A stretch of DNA of 64,000 bases from the NCBI GenBank assembly GCA_023398165.1, contig JAEWSQ010000007.1, positions 1-64,000 on the forward strand. The letters are read 5' to 3'. Shown here piece by piece: positions 42,197-50,722 of this stretch. A program made the translations under genes and the position numbers. The notes under the pieces were generated by a model. It was not told the origin of the DNA. It was given only the letters and a program-made list of their open reading frames with translations, and did no database searches. Every line of letters begins with the position of its first letter. Positions within the stretch are counted from its first letter, which is position 1. The DNA comes from Spirochaetota bacterium (GTDB taxonomy: Bacteria; Spirochaetota; Spirochaetia; Treponematales; Treponemataceae).

Positions 42197-42904
42197 ATGA
42201 GTAATTATATTTATGCAGCTCTCGATCAGCTTAAATATCTCATTCAGACATCATTTTGGCTTGCACCTGTTATAGCTTTTATTGCAGGAGTCTTAACATC
42301 AATGACACCCTGTGCCCTCTCTTCTATTCCTCTTGTTATCGGTTATGTTGGAGGAACGGGGGTCTCAAAAGAAAACCCTAAGCGGGCTTTTGCTTTGTCG
42401 CTGGTATTTGCGCTCGGTACTGCGATAACCTTCACGGTTTTAGGCACGATTGCCTCCCTTGCAGGAAATCTAGTTGGCATTACATCGCGCTGGTGGTTTT
42501 TATTTCTAGGATTATTGATGGTTGTTCTTGCTCTTCAAACTTGGGGACTGATAAGTATTATTCCTTCTACCAATCTACTTTCTAAAAATAAACTTCGCGG
42601 TTATGCCGGTTCTCTTATTGCAGGAATTCTTGCAGGTATTTTTTCTTCTCCTTGTGCAACTCCGGTCTTAATTGCGCTCCTTACAATTGTAGCGAGTAAA
42701 GGAAGTCTTGCATGGGGAATAATGCTGTTGTTACTGTATTCAATTGGCCACGGTTTTTTGTCAGTATTAGCTGGTACTTCTGTGGGGCTTGTTCAAAAAA
42801 TAACTTCATCCTCAAGGTACGGAACGTTTGCGGTAATAATTAAAATCGCTATGGGAATTATAATTCTTGGAATAGGGTTATACATGATATTTTTATTTTT
42901 ATAA
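42197..42904 (+). CDS. ccdA: CcdA/DsbD-type transmembrane electron carrier
   Basis: A 235-residue protein with six membrane segments. The two redox cysteines lie in MTPCALSSIPLVIGY and FSSPCATPVLIALL, the paired half-motifs of CcdA. It moves thiol electrons from cytoplasmic thioredoxin to the outside. It sits between the anchored thioredoxin and the ArsP-like permease with gaps of 2 and 10 bp, so a shared job is implied. Confidence 0.88.
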   Translation: MSNYIYAALDQLKYLIQTSFWLAPVIAFIAGVLTSMTPCALSSIPLVIGYVGGTGVSKENPKRAFALSLVFALGTAITFTVLGTIASLAGNLVGITSRWWFLFLGLLMVVLALQTWGLISIIPSTNLLSKNKLRGYAGSLIAGILAGIFSSPCATPVLIALLTIVASKGSLAWGIMLLLLYSIGHGFLSVLAGTSVGLVQKITSSSRYGTFAVIIKIAMGIIILGIGLYMIFLFL

Positions 42905-42914
42905 AGGAAGCAGT

Positions 42915-43940
42915 ATGAACATTTCATCTTTTTTTTCTTCAATCGGAAGTTTTATTCAGCACCAAATTCTAGGTATGCAGTTTTTAAACAGCGGAATAAG
43001 TACTCTTCTTATTTTATTCGGGCTCGAAGAAGGAAGTGTGATTCACGGAATACTCACATTTTTCTTGTACGATGTAATAAAAATTCTTATTCTTCTTTCC
43101 ATGCTGATATTTATAATATCGTGGATACAGTCTTACTATCCTCCTGAACGGACAAAGATAATTCTTGGGAAGTACAAAGGACTTGGAGCTAGAATTATAT
43201 CTGCTCTTCTGGGAACTGTAACTCCCTTTTGCTCATGCTCATCGATTCCACTGTTCATAGGTTTTACAAGTGCTTCTTTACCAGTGGGGGTAACCTTCAG
43301 TTTTTTAATCTCATCCCCCTTAGTAGATCTTGGTTCTCTTATTCTGCTTTCATCAATCTTCGGTTTTAAAGCTGCGGCCGCTTATGTCATAGCAGGTCTC
43401 ATTCTGGCAGTTGCAGGCGGTACTCTCATAGAAAAACTCGGTCTTGAAAAATATGTAGAATCATTCATTACAAAAATTAAAACTTCAGGCTCTGTGGCTT
43501 TACCGGAACTTACAAAAAAAGATAGGTTTATATATGCACGCTCACAGGTGAAGGAAACAGTAAAAAAAGTATTCCCTTATCTTTTAGCTGGGGTTGCCCT
43601 TGGAGCGCTTATTCATAATGTAATACCGGAAAGCTGGATTAAGGCAGTTCTCGGAAAAGATGCCTGGTACTCTCCAGTCTTAGCAGCTCTTGTCGGCATC
43701 CCGATGTATGCCGATATTTTCGGCACCATTCCAATAGCGGAGGCCTTGTTTGCAAAGGGAGTCGGCATCGGAACAATTTTATCGTTCATGATGGCAGTAA
43801 CCGCATTAAGTCTTCCTTCAATGATTCTACTCCGTAAGGCGGTGAAACCGCAACTTCTTGGTGCCTTCATTGCGATTGTAAGCATCGGTATAATTCTAAT
43901 CGGGTATATATTTAATGCCTTTGATGCATTGTTAGTATAA
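42915..43940 (+). CDS. ArsP/DUF318-type permease
   Basis: A 341-residue membrane protein with eight or so segments and the family motif VTPFCSCSSIPLFIGF, also SFLISSPLVDLGSLILL and GIPMYADIFGTIPIAEAL. ArsP relatives export trivalent methylated or aromatic arsenicals, and the CSC cysteines are essential in them. The RBS is AAAGGAAG. Its presence beside Acr3 suggests that both inorganic and organic arsenic are exported. Confidence 0.82.
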   Translation: MNISSFFSSIGSFIQHQILGMQFLNSGISTLLILFGLEEGSVIHGILTFFLYDVIKILILLSMLIFIISWIQSYYPPERTKIILGKYKGLGARIISALLGTVTPFCSCSSIPLFIGFTSASLPVGVTFSFLISSPLVDLGSLILLSSIFGFKAAAAYVIAGLILAVAGGTLIEKLGLEKYVESFITKIKTSGSVALPELTKKDRFIYARSQVKETVKKVFPYLLAGVALGALIHNVIPESWIKAVLGKDAWYSPVLAALVGIPMYADIFGTIPIAEALFAKGVGIGTILSFMMAVTALSLPSMILLRKAVKPQLLGAFIAIVSIGIILIGYIFNAFDALLV

Positions 43941-43960
43941 TACATATAAGGAGAACTATT

Positions 43961-44323
43961 ATGGGACTATTTCATTTTCTTAAAAAGACAGACGGTAAAA
44001 GTAAAAAAGGAGAAACTTGTTTTGCCTGTAACGTAAGCGAAGAACAAATTTTACATGCAGAGGGCGGTCAGGATGGCGGATCCCGTATAAAAGTTCTTGG
44101 ATCAGGCTGTGCAAAATGTAAAGCTTTGGAAGCTAATGTGATCCAAGCGCTTCAATCTTTAGGACTTAAAGAAGGAGTAGATCATATTACAGACTTTGCA
44201 TCCATTGCTTCCTACGGTGTCATGTCAACTCCTGCCCTCGTAATCGATGGAGAAGTTGTAAGCTCGGGTAAACTTCTTTCTGTACAGGAAACTGTGGAAA
44301 TTCTTAAAAAAAGGAAATTTTAA
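43961..44323 (+). CDS. Small redox-active disulfide (thioredoxin-like) protein
   Basis: A 120-residue cytoplasmic protein. The C-terminal 75 residues are a glutaredoxin-size thioredoxin fold with GSGCAKCKALEANV as active site and GVMSTPALVIDGEVV as cis-Pro strand, like the archaeal-type 'redox-active disulfide protein 2'. An N-terminal extension carries a second pair, CFAC near residue 25. Such proteins commonly follow DUF318 permeases. RBS AAGGAG; acr3 begins 1 nt after it. Confidence 0.82.
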   Translation: MGLFHFLKKTDGKSKKGETCFACNVSEEQILHAEGGQDGGSRIKVLGSGCAKCKALEANVIQALQSLGLKEGVDHITDFASIASYGVMSTPALVIDGEVVSSGKLLSVQETVEILKKRKF

Positions 44324-44324
44324 G

Positions 44325-45365
44325 ATGGAAAAAAAAGAGATTAGTTTCTTTGAAAGGTTTTTAACGCTCTGGGTTTTGTTGTGTATGGCGGCAGGAATTG
44401 TAATCGGAAAATTCATTCCGCAAATTCCTTCGTTTCTTGCAAGATTTGAATATGCTAATGTATCACTTCCCATTGCGGTTCTTATTTGGCTTATGATCTA
44501 TCCAATGATGCTCAAGGTTGATTTCACCAGCATAAAAAATGTTGGTAAAAATCCTAAAGGTTTATTTGTTACCTGGATAACTAACTGGCTCATAAAACCG
44601 TTTACAATGTACGGGATTGCGTTTTTATTTTTCATGATAATTTTTAACAAACTCATACCTGAAAATCTTGCAAAAGAATATTTGGCAGGCTTTGTTCTTT
44701 TAGGAGCAGCTCCCTGTACAGCAATGGTTTTTGTGTGGAGTCACTTAACAAAGGGCGATCCAGCCTATACTGTGGTGCAGGTTGCAACAAATGATTTAAT
44801 CATCCTTATCGCCTTTACTCCCATTGTCGCTTTTCTGCTCGGTGTTTCAGGGATTGCAATTCCGTGGGGAACCCTCTTTTTATCGGTTGTGCTTTTTGTC
44901 GTTATTCCCTTAGGAGCAGGTACTATTTCGAGACTAATAATTACCAGGAATAAGGGGACGCAGTATTTTACCGAATCTTTTATTCCAAAGTTCAAAAACG
45001 TAACTATTGCAGGGCTGCTCCTGACTCTTGTAATTATTTTCTCTTTCCAGGGTCATGTAATTCTTGAAAACCCGCTGCACATTGTACTCATTGCGGTTCC
45101 TTTAATTATTCAGACCTTCTTAATATTTTTTATTGCTTACGGATCATCAAAGGTTTTAAAACTGCCTCATTGTATTGCAGCTCCTGCAGGTATGATCGGC
45201 GCGTCAAACTTTTTTGAGCTTTCGGTAGCGGTTGCAATAGCGCTTTTTGGCCCGACCAGTGCTGTAGCACTTGCAACAATAGTCGGCGTACTCGTAGAAG
45301 TTCCCGTCATGTTGACGCTCGTAACTATTGCGAATAGAACAAGGAAATACTTCGATGGACAATAA
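44325..45365 (+). CDS. acr3: Arsenite efflux transporter Acr3
   Basis: A 346-residue, ten-segment arsenite/H+ antiporter. GAAPCTAMVFVWSHL carries the conserved catalytic Cys, followed by the family's GDPAYTVVQVATNDLI; the second half has PAGMIGASNFFELSVAVAIALFG. It begins 1 nt after the redox protein gene and overlaps arsC by 11 bp. Confidence 0.93.
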   Translation: MEKKEISFFERFLTLWVLLCMAAGIVIGKFIPQIPSFLARFEYANVSLPIAVLIWLMIYPMMLKVDFTSIKNVGKNPKGLFVTWITNWLIKPFTMYGIAFLFFMIIFNKLIPENLAKEYLAGFVLLGAAPCTAMVFVWSHLTKGDPAYTVVQVATNDLIILIAFTPIVAFLLGVSGIAIPWGTLFLSVVLFVVIPLGAGTISRLIITRNKGTQYFTESFIPKFKNVTIAGLLLTLVIIFSFQGHVILENPLHIVLIAVPLIIQTFLIFFIAYGSSKVLKLPHCIAAPAGMIGASNFFELSVAVAIALFGPTSAVALATIVGVLVEVPVMLTLVTIANRTRKYFDGQ

Positions 45366-45792
45366 AAGTGAAAAAGCTAAACCAAAAGTCGCGTTTATCT
45401 GTGTTCATAATTCCTGCCGCAGTCAAATAGCAGAAGCGCTCGGTAAGCATCTTGCCTCTGATGTGTTTGAGTCCTATTCAGCCGGTACAGAAACAAAGCC
45501 GCAGATTAATCAGGATGCAGTACGGCTGATGAAACAGGTATACGGCATCGATATGGAAAAAACACAAAAATCAAAACTGATACAAGATCTTCCAAAAATT
45601 GATGTTGTTGTTACGATGGGCTGCAATGTTAACTGCCCGTATCTACCGTCAAGAATGAGAGAGGATTGGGGCCTGGAAGACCCCAGCGGTAAAGGCGATG
45701 AGGAGTTTTTAAGGACTATAAAGGCTATTCATGAAAAAATAATGGTACTCTCAGAAAAACTTAAAATAGAAAAGGTGGAGGAAAAAAAATGA
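45355..45792 (+). CDS. arsC: Thioredoxin-coupled arsenate reductase ArsC
   Basis: A 145-residue LMW-phosphatase-fold reductase that turns arsenate into arsenite for Acr3. The P-loop is CVHNSCRS near residue 15-22 (CX5R), with SAGTETKPQINQDAV and the redox cysteines in VTMGCNVNCPYLP. I start at 45355 (AAGGA nine bases upstream) inside the end of acr3; a longer reading from 45328 is less likely. Confidence 0.92.
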   Translation: MDNKSEKAKPKVAFICVHNSCRSQIAEALGKHLASDVFESYSAGTETKPQINQDAVRLMKQVYGIDMEKTQKSKLIQDLPKIDVVVTMGCNVNCPYLPSRMREDWGLEDPSGKGDEEFLRTIKAIHEKIMVLSEKLKIEKVEEKK

Positions 45793-46163
45793 GCTGCGGA
45801 TGTTCATGCGGAAACAATGAAGGGGTTACAATTGCATATGCCTGTTCAGGTGCGGCAAATACAGGCTATTTGTCGGATCAGGTGGCCAGAAAACTGGCAG
45901 CTGATTCTGTCTGCAGGATGACCTGTCTTGCGGCTGTAGCGGCGGATTTGCAGAATTATGCTGATGCTGCAAAGAGTGCAGATAAAAACATTATCCTTGA
46001 CGGCTATTCTGTTGCATGCGGAAAGAAAATATTCGAGGCTAGGAATTTACCCTTTGATCATTATATTCTAACAGAATTCGGCGTAGAAAAAGGCGTAACA
46101 AAAATTACATCTGATGTTATAAACCGTGTAGCAGATGAAGTTAAGCGAAAAATTTCCTGTTAA
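45789..46163 (+). CDS. DGC-type putative zinc-binding protein
   Basis: A 124-residue protein starting with a cysteine cluster (MSCGCSCG), then IAYACSGAANTGYLSDQVARKL, CRMTCLAAV and LDGYSVACGKKI. The LDGxxxxCGxK pattern marks the DGC family (putative zinc-binding, function undefined). It overlaps arsC by 4 bp (ATGA), so it is part of the operon; it might bind metalloid or hand it to a partner, but this is inference. Confidence 0.75.
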   Translation: MSCGCSCGNNEGVTIAYACSGAANTGYLSDQVARKLAADSVCRMTCLAAVAADLQNYADAAKSADKNIILDGYSVACGKKIFEARNLPFDHYILTEFGVEKGVTKITSDVINRVADEVKRKISC

Positions 46164-46319
46164 GGAAACTGGAAATAATTTGGGTATATTGTTCTGCATA
46201 CAATTTATAAACGGAAAACACAATAGTAGAGTTCTAAGATAAAACAAGTGAAACATACATTTCTTTTTCTTCTCTGTGTGAATCTGAGTTTATCTGTGGT
46301 AATGAAATTTATGCCTGTT

Positions 46320-47036
46320 CTATTCCAGAATCTCTCCCTCTGTGGAAATCGTAACAACCTGCCACGGTATAAATTTCCCGCTCTGCATAAGCGCAGTTTT
46401 TACCGCGTGTTCAATTCCGCCGCAGCACGGTACTTCCATGCGTACGACGGTTACGCTTTTAATCTCATTTTCTGTAAGAATATCAGTGAGTTTTTCTGCA
46501 TAACTTCCTGCATCAAGTTTCGGACAGCCTATGAGGGTTACTTTATTCTTCATAAAATCTTTGTGAAAACCTGCATAGGCATAAGCGGTACAATCTGCGG
46601 CAATAAGAAGGTTTGCATCGGCAAAGTACGGGGCATTAACAGGAACTAATTTTATCTGGACAGGCCATTGTGCAAGATGAGACTGAAGTTTCCCCTCTGC
46701 TTCGCTTGTTTGTGCTCCGCCTGTTTGATGATGAATTGTCTTTGCCCTTTGTCCCGGGCATGCACAGGATGAAAGCGGCGTATTATTAGGAGACTTTTTT
46801 TGAGCCATGTGTTTTTCTACCGCAGCCTCATCATAGGCCGCTGCTTCTCTTTCAATAAATGTGATCGCTCCTGTCGGGCAGACGGGAAGACAGTTTCCCA
46901 GCCCGTCGCAGTAATCATCTCTCAGAAGCTGTGCTTTCCCGTCTATCATACCGATAGCACCTTCATGACAGGCCTCAGCGCAAGCTCCGCAGCCGTTGCA
47001 TTTTTCTGTATCAATCTGGATTATTTTTCGTTTCAT
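46320..47036 (-). CDS. Ferredoxin-like 2[4Fe-4S] protein
   Basis: A 238-residue cytoplasmic protein. Residues about 10-60 hold two cluster motifs: CNGCGACAEAC, with a second set CDGLGNCLPVC. A linker ends in CACPGQ, and the C-terminal half has more cysteines (LIAADCTAYAYAG, LIGCPKLD, VPCCGG). It is probably a redox partner or sensor in anaerobic metabolism. Divergent from a Crp-type regulator with palindromes between them. Convergent with the arsenic operon, with a 156-bp gap in which I see no terminator. Confidence 0.8.
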   Translation of the reverse strand: MKRKIIQIDTEKCNGCGACAEACHEGAIGMIDGKAQLLRDDYCDGLGNCLPVCPTGAITFIEREAAAYDEAAVEKHMAQKKSPNNTPLSSCACPGQRAKTIHHQTGGAQTSEAEGKLQSHLAQWPVQIKLVPVNAPYFADANLLIAADCTAYAYAGFHKDFMKNKVTLIGCPKLDAGSYAEKLTDILTENEIKSVTVVRMEVPCCGGIEHAVKTALMQSGKFIPWQVVTISTEGEILE

Positions 47037-47045
47037 TTTTCCTCC

Positions 47046-47136
47046 AACGCAAATGCGTTCGCACTTGCCTAATTCTCTTGCGTTTGCAGGTTTAATGTAC
47101 TATAGTTTATACTTACGTTCTGTTGTTTTTACAACA
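47046..47136. promoter_or_regulatory. Two palindromes in the ferredoxin/Crp divergent promoter region
   Basis: AACGCA-AA-TGCGTT (47046-47059) and TGTTGT-TTTT-ACAACA (47121-47136). The second has the size and symmetry of a Crp/Fnr-family site and lies 24 bp before the regulator's start codon, so autoregulation is plausible. Confidence 0.5.
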
Positions 47137-47159
47137 AGATACAGGAAAAGAAGGATATT

Positions 47160-47873
47160 ATGCAGATATCAGAAAAAAATATCCGGGTTTTGAACTTTAC
47201 TCCTCTTTTTAACGGGATTACCCTGGAAGAAACAATGTCTCTTCTTCATTGTCTTTCGTATAGAATCAAGAAGTTTGAGAAAAATACAATAATTCTGCGT
47301 CAGGGCGATATACCTAAAGATGCGGCTCTTGTGTTAAGCGGATCTGTTCATCTTATTACTGAAGATTTCTGGGGAAACCGTACAATTCTATCTGATATTC
47401 CGGAAGGTTCAATTTTTGCGGAAACCTTTGCCTTTGAAGGAAACAAGCCTTTGACGGTAAGTGCTCTTGCAGCGGCCGATGCTGAAATTTTGTTTTTTTC
47501 TGTCAACAAAATACTTACTGTATGTTCATCGGCCTGTGTATTTCACACAAGAATAATCCGAAATTTTGTACAGGTACTGGCATTAAAAAATATTATGCTA
47601 AACCGAAAGCTTTTATATCTTTCATTCAGAAGCACGAGGGAAAAGCTCCTTTCGTATTTATCTGATCAGGCGGAAATTGGAAAAAGTGAAAAGTTTATGA
47701 TTCCTTTTTCACGTCAGGAACTTGCAGATTTTTTATGCGTAGACCGCAGTGCGATGTCTTGTGAGATTTCAAAGCTTCAGAAAGAGGGCATTCTTGAAAC
47801 TAATAAAAACGAGTTTATACTGTTCTCTAAAAATGGAAGAAAGATGCTTGATGGTAAGGCAGTATTACAATGA
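47160..47873 (+). CDS. Crp/Fnr-family transcription regulator
   Basis: A 237-residue regulator: cyclic-nucleotide-binding fold at about 15-130 (ILRQGDIPKDAALVLSGSVHLI, IFAETFAFEG), then a winged helix with SRQELADFLCVDRSAMSCEISKLQKEGIL. The N-terminal fold lacks the strict RxS cAMP pocket and has no Fe-S cysteine set, so the signal is unclear; haem or a redox signal is possible. It overlaps the WYL regulator by 4 bp. Confidence 0.85.
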   Translation: MQISEKNIRVLNFTPLFNGITLEETMSLLHCLSYRIKKFEKNTIILRQGDIPKDAALVLSGSVHLITEDFWGNRTILSDIPEGSIFAETFAFEGNKPLTVSALAAADAEILFFSVNKILTVCSSACVFHTRIIRNFVQVLALKNIMLNRKLLYLSFRSTREKLLSYLSDQAEIGKSEKFMIPFSRQELADFLCVDRSAMSCEISKLQKEGILETNKNEFILFSKNGRKMLDGKAVLQ

Positions 47874-48802
47874 TAGGACAGGATTTATTTGAAGTATTAT
47901 ATATTATTCTTGATAGAAAAAAAGTAACCGCCGGAGGGCTTGCAAAGCATTTCGGCGTATCGGTGAGAACTATCTACCGGTGGATAGAACAGCTTTGTGT
48001 TGCAGGTATTCCGTTGTATATGACAAAGGGAAAGGGAGGAGGAATAGCAGCTGCAGAAGGATTTGTCCTCGATAAAGCTCTTTTGTCGGATGCGGAAAAA
48101 AAACATGTTCTTTATGCACTTGACAGTCTGCAGACAGCACAGAGTTTTTCAGGACAGCAATCAGATAAAGATTTAGAAAAAGCGCGGACGAAATTAAAGA
48201 GCGTTTTTAATACTGATGCACCCGAATGGATAGAAATAGATTTTTCAAGCTGGAATAACAGCGCACAAAGTGCGAAAACATTCGAACTTTTAAAAACTGC
48301 AATCATAGAGAGACATCCGGTGCTATTTGACTATTACGGCACTAATGGTCAAATAACCACACGCGTTGTTGAGCCATGGCGATTAGTATTCAAAGAACAG
48401 GCATGGTATATGTTCGGGTTTTGCCTTCTTCGTAATGATGAACGCTTTTTTAAGATATCGAGAATCAGAAATATCAGTATGAAAAACGGTTCATGTATTC
48501 TTCCGTTCAAAAAGGGGAAACTGTTCGGAGGAGAAGGTATTGCTAAAGAAAATACTATTACTGTTAAGGCGAGGATCGAAGGTTCTTTCATGTTCCGCTT
48601 ACTCGATGAGTTTCCTGAGGATTCCCTTGAAAAACAAAAAGACGGAAGCGTTATAACGTCTTTCCGTCTCCCTGATGAGCCGTGGATTTACTCTTATCTG
48701 TTGTCATTCGGGGAGCATCTGGAAGTGCTTGAACCGGAACAGGTAAGAAAAAACATTGTACTGAAGTTGACTGCTTCATTATGCAAGTACAACGGCGGAT
48801 AA
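47870..48802 (+). CDS. YafY/WYL-domain transcription regulator
   Basis: A 310-residue protein with an N-terminal HTH (GGLAKHFGVSVRTIYRWIEQL) and a WYL domain (VVEPWRLVFKEQAWYMFGFCLL, RFFKISRIRNI). WYL domains bind nucleic acid or nucleotide ligands. Its ATGA start overlaps the Crp-type gene, so two regulators are made together. Target unknown; the ferredoxin gene is the nearest candidate. Confidence 0.85.
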   Translation: MIGQDLFEVLYIILDRKKVTAGGLAKHFGVSVRTIYRWIEQLCVAGIPLYMTKGKGGGIAAAEGFVLDKALLSDAEKKHVLYALDSLQTAQSFSGQQSDKDLEKARTKLKSVFNTDAPEWIEIDFSSWNNSAQSAKTFELLKTAIIERHPVLFDYYGTNGQITTRVVEPWRLVFKEQAWYMFGFCLLRNDERFFKISRIRNISMKNGSCILPFKKGKLFGGEGIAKENTITVKARIEGSFMFRLLDEFPEDSLEKQKDGSVITSFRLPDEPWIYSYLLSFGEHLEVLEPEQVRKNIVLKLTASLCKYNGG

Positions 48803-48828
48803 AAAGTTCAGAAACCTGCTCTGCTGCA

Positions 48829-49506
48829 TTACTTTGAAAAAAATGATTTCAGTTTGCTCAGTAAATTTTGCTGTTTATCTGCAGCTTTATCCTGCTTTTC
48901 CTGTTCTGAATTTAAAACCGGCTCAAGGGTAACTTCTGCCGGATTGGTAATTCCTATTTGACTTACAGATTCAGAAGGTTTAGTATCCGTCTGCAGAGCA
49001 TCGGCTTTTGGTTTAACTGCTGAAGCAGCTGTTTTTGATCCGTCTGCTGCGGTTTTTTTAACCGGTGTTTTTTTTGCAGGTGCTTTGGCAGAGTTTTTTG
49101 CAGTTGTCTTTGATGTGCTTGTTTTTGAAGCAGTTTTTGGTTCTGCAGATTTTGCCGGGGCAACTTTTTTTACCGCTGTTTTTGCTGCGCTCTTTTTTAC
49201 AGAAGCTTTTGCTGCTGTTTTACTTTCTGACGCTTTTACTACCTTCTTGACAGCTGCTTTTACCGTCTTTGGTTTTGCTTCGGCAGGTTTTGAAGCAGTT
49301 TTTTTTGCAGCTGCAGGTTTTTTTACACTGTCTTTTGCTGTTTTTGGAGCTGCTGCTTTCTTTGCAGTTTCTTTAACAGCTGTTTTTTTTGCAGCAGGTT
49401 TTGTTTCTGCAGGTTTTGAAGCAGTTTTTTTTGCAGCAGCTGGTTTTTTTTCAGTACTTGTTTTCACTGTTGATTTTAAAGTACTATCTGCTTTTTTTTC
49501 CGGCAT
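48829..49506 (-). CDS. Histone H1-like Lys/Ala-rich protein
   Basis: A 225-residue highly basic protein. Residues about 1-165 are built from K, A, P, T and S in AKK, KPAAAKKTASKPAE-type repeats, like the C-terminal tail of eukaryotic H1 and bacterial nucleoid proteins such as AlgP or Hc. The last 60 residues are acidic-neutral and end in NLLSKLKSFFSK. It probably binds DNA nonspecifically. RBS AAGGATG. The repeat-rich DNA creates long false open frames on the other strand. Confidence 0.75.
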   Translation of the reverse strand: MPEKKADSTLKSTVKTSTEKKPAAAKKTASKPAETKPAAKKTAVKETAKKAAAPKTAKDSVKKPAAAKKTASKPAEAKPKTVKAAVKKVVKASESKTAAKASVKKSAAKTAVKKVAPAKSAEPKTASKTSTSKTTAKNSAKAPAKKTPVKKTAADGSKTAASAVKPKADALQTDTKPSESVSQIGITNPAEVTLEPVLNSEQEKQDKAADKQQNLLSKLKSFFSK

Positions 49507-49712
49507 AGGTACATCCTTTACTTAATTATTACCAATATTCTAGAAAATGGAATTATTGGATATTTAGATATTAGAAGATGATACAAGAGGTGTCAAGAAC
49601 TTTTTTTTCACCGTCAGCAGGAAAAAAATCAATTTTTTAAATATGACATACTCTTGTCATATTATCTGCTATATACTTCCCATAACAATAGAACTTAGAT
49701 GGAGGAATTACT

Positions 49713-49994
49713 ATGATTGAATCACGATGCGGGTTAGTATGTTCAGAGTTTAACTGTAAAGAACTGTACGGTTTTGAATGTAAAGGATGTGCAAAAGAGG
49801 CAAGCGCTCCATGGGGCGTGTGCGATGTAAAAGAGTGCTGCGAAAAGAAGGGTTTGGAACACTGCGGACTTTGCAGTAATTTTCCCTGCGAACTATTGAA
49901 AGCTTTTTCGTATGATAAAGAACACGGCGATAACGGTAAACGCATAGTGCAGTGCACTTCATGGAAAACGGGCTGTTCCGGATGCGGGAGGTAA
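49713..49994 (+). CDS. DUF3795 Cys-rich protein
   Basis: A 93-residue protein starting MIESRCGLVCSEFNCKE, then CKGCAKE, CDVKECCEKKGLEHCGLCSNFPC and a final CSGCGR; the pattern is that of DUF3795, likely zinc-binding. The RBS is GGAGG. First gene of a three-gene run with the GyrI-like and YoaP-type genes (4- and 10-bp gaps). Function unknown. Confidence 0.8.
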   Translation: MIESRCGLVCSEFNCKELYGFECKGCAKEASAPWGVCDVKECCEKKGLEHCGLCSNFPCELLKAFSYDKEHGDNGKRIVQCTSWKTGCSGCGR

Positions 49995-49998
49995 AACT

Positions 49999-50712
49999 AT
50001 GGATGCAGTTGATTATAAAAAAATTCAAAAGGAACTGTATAATCCTTCCTGCGAACCGCACTGTATACTTGTTCCATCAATGAACTTCCTGATGATAGAC
50101 GGAAGCGGTAATCCGAATGATGAAGACGGAGAATACGGAAAGGCTGTTGAAATTTTATATGCTCTTTCGTACACCATTAAGATGAGTAAAAAAACTGATA
50201 TGAGCATCGCAGGATATTTTGATTTTGTTGTTCCCCCTCTTGAAGGTCTGTGGTGGATTGGAGAGAAGGATAAACAGACAAAGGAATTTGATGCAAAAGA
50301 AAAGAGCTCGTACAAATGGACTTCGATGATTCGTCAGATGGATTTTGTTTCCAATGATGTGTTTAAACAGGCAGCAAATGCGGTGTCGGAAAAAAATGAG
50401 AAGAAATCCCCTGAGCTTTCGAGGAGAATTACAGAGTATCTTGCTCAGGGTAAACTAAGGCTTGAAACGTATGAGGAAGGTTACTGCGTGCAGTGTATGC
50501 ACACCGGCCCCTATGATGATGAACCGGGAACTATTGCAAAAATGGATTCCTTTATGAAATCTCATCCGGAATATATCGATGCAATAGGCAGTAAGAATGC
50601 GCAGGGTAAAGTGCTATGCCACCATGAAATTTATCTTAATGATCCGAGGAAGACCAAGAGCGAAGGTATTAAAACAGTACTCCGGCATCCCGTGTTTAAA
50701 AAGGTTACATAA
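49999..50712 (+). CDS. GyrI-like small-molecule-binding protein
   Basis: A 237-residue cytoplasmic protein of the GyrI-like (SRPBCC-unrelated, AraC-effector/SOUL-like) fold. FLMIDGSGNPNDEDGEYGKAVEILYALSYTIKM at the start and HTGPYDDEPGTIAKMDSFM and HHEIYLNDPRKTKSEGIKTVLRHPV near the end are typical. The fold binds hydrophobic or cationic compounds, and some members hydrolyse or sequester them. Middle gene of the DUF3795 operon. Confidence 0.85.
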   Translation: MDAVDYKKIQKELYNPSCEPHCILVPSMNFLMIDGSGNPNDEDGEYGKAVEILYALSYTIKMSKKTDMSIAGYFDFVVPPLEGLWWIGEKDKQTKEFDAKEKSSYKWTSMIRQMDFVSNDVFKQAANAVSEKNEKKSPELSRRITEYLAQGKLRLETYEEGYCVQCMHTGPYDDEPGTIAKMDSFMKSHPEYIDAIGSKNAQGKVLCHHEIYLNDPRKTKSEGIKTVLRHPVFKKVT

Positions 50713-50722
50713 GGATAAGTAC

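Noticed and set aside
46248..46649. 133-codon plus-strand open frame
   Set aside because: It lies opposite the 2[4Fe-4S] protein gene, whose cluster motifs make the minus strand the coding one.
49085..49525. 146-codon open frame opposite the histone-like gene
   Set aside because: It is the mirror of the AAG/GCA-rich repeats; Phe/Ala-rich translation with no start signal. The minus-strand gene has a proper RBS.
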